NCBI GenBank assembly: GCA_003013855.2
Contig: PVNU02000868.1
Span: 3,776,501-3,840,500 of the forward strand
Source: Liriodendron chinense
Taxonomy: Eukaryota; Streptophyta; Magnoliopsida; Magnoliales; Magnoliaceae
Direction of reading: 5' to 3'
Length of the DNA: 64,000 bases
The translations under genes and the position numbers were made by a program. This document shows positions 56,104 through 64,000 of the stretch, one piece after another. The notes under the pieces were generated by a model. It saw nothing but the letters and a program-made list of their open reading frames with translations, was not told the origin of the DNA and searched no databases. Position 1 is the first letter of the stretch. Every line of letters starts with the position of its first letter.

Positions 56104-59100
56104 TTAACCGTCTAAAGTTCTCAAACATTGTTCTAATAGGTTAACTGCAGATTCTTCGATCGCCTTCTGTCTTGCCTCAGCCTCGGCCAAAACTTGGGCA
56201 AGGTCGGGGGTGTCTTGAAGAGACTGTTTGAGCTCAGCAACCTGTGCCCTTATAGCAGTGCATCGCGCTTCGTGCTGGTCGACGGAAGATTGCAGACGTG
56301 CCTTCTGACCACTGAACTTCGAGAGTTTAAGATGGATGACAGAATGTTTGGCTCGTAGCCGGGCCATCTCATTCTCAATCCCTGCGAGGCGTTCAGTCGC
56401 TTGTTGACACTCAACATCGGCAGCCTGCCAATCCTTCCTTACTGCAGCCAGCATCCGCCTCGTGTAATTCAAGCTTCGGAAGGAGGGACCGTAAGTGATC
56501 GCGTTTTTCCTCAACGGAGGGATCAACCCTGAGGTTCCTCGCCTCGTTCACTAGAACCATCCCTTCTTTGAACTGAACTACGTGACCGACTATTAAAGAA
56601 ATGTCAATTCCGAGCCACGTAGCGTTGAGTTCTAGTGTCTGCAGTGCTTCATCCAAAATGAACCATTCGTCCCCATTCCTTAATGAATCAGCGATGTCAG
56701 ACAGGAGGCTCTTCAGCAGATTTGCTTTGGTCCTTGACAAGCCTCGGAGAGATGAAGCAAACACATCAGGCAAAACTACAGGAACCGGGACACTGATGGG
56801 AGCAGCTGCCAACCAAAGAAATGATAAACATTAGCACACCGAGGAAGGAAAACAAGGTAATAAGGCAAGTAGTATACCAGCGGGAGCTTCATCGACCGGA
56901 GCATTGGTGGAAGCAACGGGCACTGATAATGCTGGGACACGTTCAGTCACAGTCTCCGTTGCTGGCTAGGGCAGTTTAGGAGAAGAAGGCGCAATTGTCT
57001 CAGGGGCAGTGGTGGCCGGAATCGATTTGACAACAGGAGTTACTTTCGTGACAGGCTCTGATGCACCGACAATGTCCGAGGACATGGTTTCTTGGACAGG
57101 AGGTGCTACCCCTTCTGTAATAATAGCAGGGCCCACCTCAGGAGTAGGGTTAGGGTTTATTGCAGCTACAGTACTGATAGGGTCGGCGAGAGGGGGATCT
57201 TCAGCTTGTGGCCCACTGTCAAGGTCCATAGGGATGGGTTCTATGTCTGCTTCGGGAACAGATCTGTCGTATATCGGCTCGTTATCTTCACCCTCTTCCG
57301 TGGGACGATTTTCGCTGAGGTCTGCCTGCGAGCTCATCTCCCCTTCCTCCCTTGGTCCACTCGCGTCGTCAATCGGGACTCTGCCCGCAGCCTTGGAGAG
57401 CAGACTCTGTGCCTTCTCGGCCTTGTACAGCTTCCACAGGTCCTTTATTTTCTTTCCTCCATCAGCAATGGGGACGCGATGAGCGGTCTTCACTCGAGGC
57501 CCAGACCGCTCAGGAGATGGCTCTGAATCACTGTCTCCTGGAACAAAACGTCTGGATAGACTCGTCCGACTCGCTGGGCTCTGATCACGCCCTTCCTGAC
57601 CACCAGTCAAGGGGGTCACCGCCGCCGCAACACCACCCTCTTCATCACCTACACCGCCCTCTTCATCACCATCACCACCCTCAACATCGCCGCCACCTTC
57701 TCCATCATTACCACCCCCAACATCTTCGTCGTGGGCACCGGCACCGCCAACATCGTCGCCCCCATCATCACCGTCATCATCGCCACCTTCATCATCATCA
57801 CCAATGTCATAACCCTCTCTCTGCCCCTCTGTCATGGGACCCACTAGTGGAGAACTCTGATCTCCCCGCAGCGTAATTCTTTGCCCATAAGCAACCCACC
57901 CTTCTAGTGTATGCTCAGGCTTTTCGTGATCAATTACCACGTTCAGAGAAGTCAGGAATTTCTTCACACCAGGAGTGGCCAGTTGATGTGTTGGCTCTGA
58001 TACATAGCCCAGGCCGTCCGCAGGAGCAGGATCGACGATAGGAGGAGGAATGAAGACAGGATCGGCCACGTGTCGATTGTTTCTGACCAAGGAGTATTGG
58101 TGAGCCCACCACCTCATCCATCCATACGTGGCACCGGGAGTATACTCTATACTCGGGACGATGAAGGAACAGCCTGACCCGATTAGCAAGAGTTGACGCC
58201 ATATCCACTTCCAGTGAATCGGTCCTGTGCCATAGGCTCGCTGCTCTCGCGTCATTGGTTCAAGAGTTTCTGGTACCCCCTGGTCATAACCGAACTGGCG
58301 AGCGAATCGGTTCTGGTAATACGGCTCTCTCCAAAACTCAGCCCCCTCCCTCAAAGGCAACGAACTCGGACGAATGGACACCAAGAACGAGCGCTGATAG
58401 GAACTAAGACTCTCATCATCATCGAGCAATTCTGGGTCCTCACTGTTGGTCCCAGAGAAAAGGAAGAAGTCGATGTCATCATGACGAGCTATCTTTACCT
58501 CGATAGTCGCCAAGTTTCCGTTGTTCATCCTCCGCTTCTGAAAAGCATGCAGCGGAACCGATCCTCTCCGGATGAAATCCTTAAGTTCCATACCGTAGAC
58601 CCACGGGAAATAAACCCCGAGCCAACCGGAAAGATAGTGCCACCCGCAGAAGGAAGAGTTGATTCCAAAGGAAGCAAAACCCTTGTTACTGATTACGCTG
58701 CCAAAAGCTCGGTAGATAGAGCACAAGATTACCGGGGCCAATGCATAGCGATGGCCGTTAGCCAGACTCCCTGCTACAGCAAAACAGGAGACTCTTACAC
58801 TGTCTGCCTGCTTAGAGCTCGGGATGGCCACGCAGCAGAGCCAATATGCTAAAAATTCGGCAAGCTCGCAGGTGGGAGACAGCTTGTTCGGCTGCGGGAA
58901 CTTCTTCTTCATCTTGGCCTCCAAGACCAATTTATCCCGGCGGCCTTCATCATACGACGCGTAATCCAGGCTGAAAAGAGAAAGGGAAACATCAATCAAA
59001 GAGAGAAGACAAAATGAAAAAAAAAGAAGCAAAGCACGGGACTCAAGTCGAGAAACTCACTTCAGACCATGGCTGAAGTAAATCAGCCAATCTTCAAAGG

Positions 59101-59141
59101 GCACCTTATCCTTGGAGCCCAGGAACTGCGGCAGCTCCGCG
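56104..59141 (-). pseudogene. Antisense PMD-like gene of the Tat element, 5' end cut off
   Basis: The minus-strand gene lies between pol and the missing 3' LTR. The first visible exon (59141-59061) encodes ELPQFLGSKDKVPFEDWLIY and ends at a GTGAGT donor. A short intron with a strong pyrimidine tract ends in TTTTCAG at 58971. The main exon (58970 to about 56879) carries a plant-mobile-domain-like region (CELAEFLAYWLCCVAIPSSK, FAVAGSLANGHRYALAPVIL, then IHWKWIWRQLL), a linker, a Gly/Asp/Glu-rich stretch (about 57600-57810) and a Ser/Pro/Glu-rich tail with one TAG at 56966. A second intron (about 56878-56809) leads to a coiled-coil C-terminus ending at 56104, with a frameshift near 56460. Antisense extra ORFs with mobile-domain similarity are reported for Tat-lineage elements. 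Transposase_28 is an alternative name. Function is unknown. The start lies beyond the chromovirus insertion. Confidence 0.7.
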
Positions 59142-59963
59142 TGTAAGACCCGTACCCTTATTTGCCCTCCGTACGCTTAATTTTCCTGTGCCGGTACGTC
59201 CCGAACGGATCAGATTAGCGAGCCTTGATCGCGACCCTGTTTTAGTACCTGCATCGACCCGAGACCTATACCCTGGCGACCGCGTAGGCGCTACGATTCC
59301 AACTCCGCGCGGCACGCCTCATTGCGATACCCGGTGTGTAAGTTGTGTCATTTGCGTAATCCAAGGTGGGCCGCGCAACGCGGGTGTGGCGTGGGCCCCA
59401 CTTGCACAAATCCCAAGAGAATATCAAATCTATCATCATCACCTCACCCATACTTCTACCCATACCCCTACCCTACACACCCCATACCCCCCATCCCTCT
59501 CTCTCCTCCCAAAGTCAACTAAAGCCCATTCCTCCCATGACCTCTCCCATCATCATCATCATCACTAATGTACCCCCCTCTCTCCCATACAAGAGCCATA
59601 CGTATGGGGAGAGGAGGCCTCACTTCCCATATTTGCAAAAGAGAGAAAGAGAGAAAGAGATTTGAGAGGAGAGAGAAAGAGAGAGATTTGAGAGAAGAGG
59701 GAGATTTGAGAGAAGTAGAGAGAGATTAGAGAGATTGAGGGTGTAGATCCTTGCTTGGAGGACCCCAACCATCATCTGGACCGTCCGGATCGTCCGATCA
59801 TCAACCCGATTCAATCCAACCGTCCATCCTTTGAGGTGAGTGCAAGGGGTACATAAATCCCCCATTTTCTTCTTTCCTTTCATTTTTCCTTTTCTTTTGG
59901 GCCCACCTGGTGGTGGGCAACCTGATGGATGGATTGGATCATCCATGAATGGGCCCCACTTTG

Positions 59964-59970
59964 TAATAAC

Positions 59971-60003
<33 letters not shown>
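59964..60003 (+). repeat. (AAT)n microsatellite
   Basis: About 13 AAT units are followed by an A-rich AAAAAG tract to 60030. Poly-Asn and hydrophobic frames over it are artefacts. Confidence 0.9.
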
Positions 60004-60005
<2 letters not shown>

Positions 60006-60106
60006 GAAAAAAAAAGAAAAAAAAAGAAAGAGAAAATGGGGTCGCTGGACACACAGCGTCCAGGGGACGCTGCTGCCCAGCAACCTTGTGGGCGCCACCC
60101 TATGGG

Positions 60107-60430
60107 CCCCATTCGTTGGGCCCACCTAGAATGTATATGCTTTACCTATCCCGTCCATATGTTTTTCCAGCTTATTTTAGTGGGCCATGCCACGGGTCAA
60201 CAGTGGGAATAATGATCTCTACCGTTGAAACCTTCCCAGCCCTACAGTGATGTTTAATTATCATCTAACCTGTTTCATAAGTGGCCGAGCCCAAAATTTA
60301 AGCATATCCTAATGTCAAGTGGACCATGCTATAGTGGGGATAATGATTTCCAACATTGAAACCTTTCTAGGTTCTACAGTGATGTTTATTTGCCATCCAA
60401 CCGGTTCATAAGATCACATGGATATGGATG
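60107..60430 (+). repeat. Fold-back repeat copy within the chromovirus LTR
   Basis: The 'gttgggcccacctagaatgt' + 'cccgtccatatgtttttccag' stretch matches the left part of the element at 31807-32333. Internal sequence 'cagtgatgttta..atcatctaacc..cataag' is duplicated (about 60245 and 60380). It lacks a clear right arm, so it is a truncated or rearranged copy. Confidence 0.55.
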
Positions 60431-61509
60431 AAGGAGAAAACACAAATATCTGCTTGATTCAAAACTTATTGGGACTAGATGGGTACCACGCTGCCCAGCA
60501 GGTGGCCCACCCTATGGGTCCCAACGTGATGTATCTATTAGCTCCACCATAACGTATATGATTTATCCATGCCGTTCACATATTTTGTCGACCTACCTTG
60601 TATGTGCAGGCCCAAGTACGGGGCCGATGTGGTCTCAAGTGGGCTATGCCACGAAGACCTTTACATTTCCAATGGGACCCATAGTCCGGGTCCCACTCTC
60701 CGTATATATTGGGCCTTTTTAAGGCCAATGTTACATGATATGTTTGGTAACATGCTAGTATGATTAGCTTGATATGTCACACTGATAGCATGCTTAGTAT
60801 AATGAATATCATGCTCATTCATATGCCCATACGCATCATTTGTATGCCTGTTATGGATCATGATTAACCATAGCATATGTTAGTTGGCTTGTTATACTTA
60901 GGGGACCCGTGTGAGACAGGGTCGCCCCACATGATTGCGCAGTATGCGTAAGTTGGTGCATGATTTGGATTGTATGACTCATGCATTTCGCATTATGTAT
61001 GTCACGATCGCTTTCACACCCTAGCAGCATCAGGGTGGTGGCCACCATAGTCACATCATGGTTGGCAGTATTGGACACCGAAAACTTGTTCTAGTACGTG
61101 GGCGCTATGGATGTCCTTGGGTGAAGTCCCTAACCTTGTAGTACCAGTAGGATGCTCCAGCGTCGAGACCGAGTGGATAACATGAGCGCCCGTGAGCCAA
61201 ATACCAGTAGGCCGCGTCTCCCACTGTGTCGAGGTCGGTTGGAAAGGGGTGTGACCTTATCCGCCCGGGTGAAGTGGGCTGTAAGCTAGGTCGAGTCTGA
61301 CCAGCTCATGGAATGGGTCCGCTACCGGCGAGCCGGGTGGGCATTGGCATACCACTGACGAGGCGGATAGTGAGGTCTTTTCTACTCGCTTGGTTATGCG
61401 CGCGATGTGCGGCGGCCAATATTAGAGTATACTAGACCCCGGTGATGTCCCAGATGAGAACTATTTTGATATGTGGATCAGTTGAGGATTGGCATGTTTG
61501 CATTGCATC

Positions 61510-63432
61510 TCTAGCATGTCACACTCAGCCACAAAACTGGCAATCTGACGCTTCATACCGGCCCAAAAATACTGCCTCCTCATATCACGATACATCTTGG
61601 TAGAGCCTGGGTGGATCGTGAACCTCGATCGGTGTGCCTCATCCATAAGATCTCTGCGCAACTGAGGAATATCTGGAACACACAACCGACCCCTGAAACG
61701 AAGTCCACCATCTGACCCAATCTGCCAATCAGTCTGACCCTCTGACGCGGCCTCTTCCCAATAATCCTTCAACGTCTGATCTGTCTATTGAGCCTCGATC
61801 ACCCTAGAAACAAGAGAGGGTTGAATCGACAAGCTCGATAATTGCGCGATAGAAGACTACAGGCTCAGCTCAAAATCATACTCGGCAACCTCCTCGAGCA
61901 TCCTCCACTCCCGGACCATCATATACGCCACCAGGCCTCGTGGCTGACGGCTAAGGGCATCTGCCACCACATTGGCCTTGCCAGGGTGGTACTGAAGATC
62001 AAAATCATAATCCTTCAGGAGCTCCATCCAACGTCTCTGCCTCGTGTTCAACTCGGACTGCGAGAAGAGGTACTTCAGGCTCTTGTGGTCAGAAAATAGC
62101 TCGAACCTGACCCCATAAAGATAGTGCCTCCACACCTTCAGTGCGAAGACTACCGCTGCTAGCTCCAGATCATGCGTGGGGTAGTTCTGCTCATGGACCT
62201 TGAGCTGGCGAGACGCATACGCTACTACTCTGCCATGCTGCATCAGGACAGCACCTAAGCCAATACGTGAGGCATCTGTAAAAACCACGAATCCTTCACT
62301 CCCGGAGGGAAGAGTGAGGACTGGTGTAGAAGTAAGACGGTCCTTTAGTTCTGCAAATGCTCGCTCACAGGCATCACTCCAAACGAACTCAGCGCCCTTC
62401 CGGGTCAACCTGGTCAGCGGGGCTGCAATACGAGAGAAGCTCTCTATGAAACGACGATAATAACCTGCTAACCCCAGGAAACTCTAGATTTCGGAAGCGT
62501 TCGTGGGCTGCCTCCACTGACGCACAGCATCAATCTTCACCGGATCTACTGCTACTCCCTGCCTCGTCACCACATGACCGAGGAACTTCACCTCCTCCTG
62601 CCAAAACTCACACTTCTCCAACTTTGCATAAAGCTGGTGTGTGCGGAGGGTCTGCAAGGTGATCTCCAGATGCCGCGCATGCTCCTCCCGAGTCCTCGAA
62701 TAGATCAGAATGTCATCGATAAACACCACAACGAACTGATCAAGGTAGGGATGAAAGACCTCGTTCATCAATTGCATGAACACAGCGGGCGCATTGGTCA
62801 GTCCGAAAGACATGACCTGGAACTCAAAATGACCGTAACGCGTCCTGAATGCCGTCTTCGGGATATCCTCCTCCCGGACACGGACCTGATGATAACCGGA
62901 CCGTAGGTCAATCTTCGAAAAGAACTAGGCCTCCCGCAACTGGTCAAATAAATCGTCAATCCTCGGAAGCGGGTACCTATTCTTAATCGTGACCTTGTTG
63001 AGCTCGCGGTAATCCACGCAGAGCCTCAACGAGCCATCCTTCTTCTTCACAAAGAGTACCGGCGCTCCCCACGGTGAACTGCTCCGACGGATGAAGCCTA
63101 GTTCACGCAACTCGTCCAACTGCTTCCGCAGCTCCCGCAACTCCAAAGGTGTCATACGGTACGGGGCCTTTGAGATAGGTGCAGTACCGGGCATGAGGTC
63201 AATCTGAAACTCAGTATGCCGACTGAGGCGGCAACCCCAGAATCTCCTGAAACACATCCGAAAAATCACAAACTACTGGCAGCTGGTCGATGCACACGGC
63301 AACCGGTTCCTCTATGGCACACGACATCAAAGATGACAACTGCTCACCTCTAGGCTCGGCAACGAACTGAAACTGCGGCATGCGGGGGATAAGGAAAGTG
63401 ACTGTTCTTACGAAGCAGTCCAATACAGCCCG
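61510..63432 (-). pseudogene. pol: Inverted chromovirus pol fragment (protease end to integrase start)
   Basis: Read on the minus strand, it begins inside protease (AVLDCFVRTVTFLIP). It continues through RT (FQIDLMPGTAPISKAPYRMT, LCVDYRELNKVTIKNRYPLP, active-site VVFIDDILIYS at about 62730-62700), RNase H (VVFTDASRIGLGAVLMQ, HPGKANVVADALSRQP) and the integrase zinc finger (HPGSTKMYRDMRRQYFW). It breaks off after VAECDM near 61510. Only about four in-frame stops are present (62923, 62484, 61857, 61786), so it is young compared with the Tat element. It is a Tekay/Del-type pol, the same lineage as the LTR around it but in opposite orientation, and lacks LTRs of its own. Confidence 0.8.
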
Positions 63433-63460
63433 ATCCCCGGGTTTGGGGCGTGACAGAAGT

Positions 63461-63472
63461 TGGTATCAGAGC
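63461..63472 (+). other. Primer-binding site of the chromovirus
   Basis: TGGTATCAGAGC, five bases after the LTR end, is the standard site complementary to initiator Met tRNA. Confidence 0.85.
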
Positions 63473-63733
63473 ATAACTTGGGAATACCTGCGGATCACAT
63501 CACATATCTACTAATGGCCATAGATTAACTACCCTTAACTGAATGATTGTTGCAAACTTAGGATGATTAGGATCCTGATCTCATGCACTTAGCGACCCAC
63601 ACTAGGATCCTGTTACAACATAGTTATAATAGGATTCCCTATTTTGAGCTTAGAAACTTCTGAATATGATTCCCTAACGTGTGTGTATTCGAGAGTATCA
63701 ATGCTAAGAGGTACCTGTCCTTTTCTGTAGGAT

Positions 63734-64000
63734 ATGGCGCCCAAGAGAGCCACCGGTAGGCCGTCGACCGGTGCGGATACATCCCAGACCGCCCCAGTCC
63801 CAGCTCCAGCTCCAGCTATGACTGCTGGTCAGTTTCAGGAGATGATGCGGGTTATGACCTCCATGGTAGAGCGCCAGGAGAGGAGGTCATCTGACGCAGT
63901 TGCCCCATCAGAGCAGGATCGTGCTCGTTCCTTGCTGATGGACTTCAGGCGGATGGATCCCCCACGGTTTTTGGGCGGACCAGACCCGGTGGCAGCGGAG
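63734..64000 (+). CDS. gag: Chromovirus gag, N-terminal part (runs off window)
   Basis: An open frame of 89 codons runs from ATG 63734 to the window end without a stop. It begins MAPKRATGRPSTGADTS, followed by a Pro/Ala-rich stretch and an amphipathic region (QFQEMMRVMTSMVERQERR). It then reaches FRRMDPPRFLGGPDPVAAE, the opening of the chromovirus gag capsid domain (D.PPF.GG.DP..A). The start is chosen because it is the first ATG after the PBS that leads into this motif. Being intact so far, it may belong to a young element. Confidence 0.8.
   Translation, partial: MAPKRATGRPSTGADTSQTAPVPAPAPAMTAGQFQEMMRVMTSMVERQERRSSDAVAPSEQDRARSLLMDFRRMDPPRFLGGPDPVAAE

Larger units (their letters stand above)
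59142..63455 (+). mobile_element. 5' LTR of a Tekay/Del-like chromovirus, itself interrupted
   Basis: The LTR starts TGTAAGACCCGTACCCTTAT and ends GGGTTTGGGGCGTGACA, the classic chromovirus LTR pair. A TGGTATCAGAGC primer-binding site and gag follow. Left flank CCGCG would be the duplication; the right copy lies outside the window. Of 4314 bp, about 1.9 kb (61510-63432) is an inverted pol fragment, so the LTR proper is about 2.4 kb. Inside are an (AAT)n run (59964-60003), a fold-back repeat (60107-60430) and the phrase 'gggtccgctaccggcgagcc' with its neighbours, which I associate with Tekay-type LTRs. Confidence 0.75.

Noticed and set aside
57009..58852. Plus-strand open frames of up to 219 codons
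   Set aside because: They are shadows of the minus-strand antisense gene; the minus frame has domain-like sequence, splice sites and consistent composition.
59840..60250. Poly-Asn/poly-Ile frames
   Set aside because: They are artefacts of the (AAT)n run in the chromovirus LTR.
61842..62906. Plus-strand frames opposite the inverted pol fragment
   Set aside because: The minus strand carries clear RT and RNase H motifs, so the plus frames are shadows.
1..64000. CRISPR arrays, bacterial operons, rRNA or tRNA genes
   Set aside because: None was seen; the tandem arrays lack CRISPR structure and the sequence is plant nuclear in character.

Overview
This window looks like intergenic, retrotransposon-rich nuclear DNA of a flowering plant. 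I found no intact host gene. Everything recognisable is a mobile element, a decayed element gene, one fragment of a duplicated host gene, or a tandem or simple repeat. The organism is probably a magnoliid or another early-diverging angiosperm. That is an inference from the many fold-back repeats carrying the 'gtgggcccca..tgatgtatgtg..atccacaccgtccatccat' signature, which I associate with such genomes; it is not proven here.

Layout. 1-3992: a fold-back MITE, a hAT-like element carrying a minisatellite, and local duplications. 3993 to about 9980: the 5' terminus of a CACTA (En/Spm) element whose leader has been invaded by a fold-back MITE, a Copia-like LTR remnant and long minisatellites. 10018-23904: a cluster of decayed element genes. 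These are a Transposase_24-type gene, a FAR1-related/MULE transposase, a GRF zinc-finger protein with coiled coil and membrane tail, a small minus-strand Cauli_VI (viroplasmin-like RNase H1 N-terminal domain) gene with a membrane tail, and a multi-exon minus-strand Ulp1-type (C48) protease gene whose His, Asp and Cys are all visible. Two solo LTRs of one family lie in this cluster; one cuts the transposase gene. 25425-28442: another solo LTR with a nested hAT-like element. 28443-45907: gene-free repeat DNA holding a Copia-like 5' end, fold-back elements, a third copy of the solo-LTR family and an RHD3 (SEY1-like GTPase) pseudogene fragment.

45908-64000: a Tat-lineage Ty3/gypsy retrotransposon (5' LTR, PBS, gag, protease, RT, RNase H, second RNase H, integrase). 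It has a long antisense, intron-containing gene with a plant-mobile-domain-like region after pol. That antisense gene is cut at 59142 by a younger plus-strand Tekay/Del-like chromovirus, whose LTR itself contains an inverted chromovirus pol fragment and whose gag runs off the window end.

Target-site duplications give an order of events. Three copies of the solo-LTR family carry perfect but different 5-bp duplications (ACCAC, TGCTT, GCTAT), so they are independent insertions. The solo LTR at 25425 has TAAGG. The hAT-like element inside it has a perfect 8-bp duplication. The most interesting material is the multi-gene element cassette at 10018-23904, the arrays of palindromic GACCGGTC units in the LTRs, and the antisense gene of the Tat element. 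Exon boundaries, family names and domain names were read by eye and were not tested by any search.
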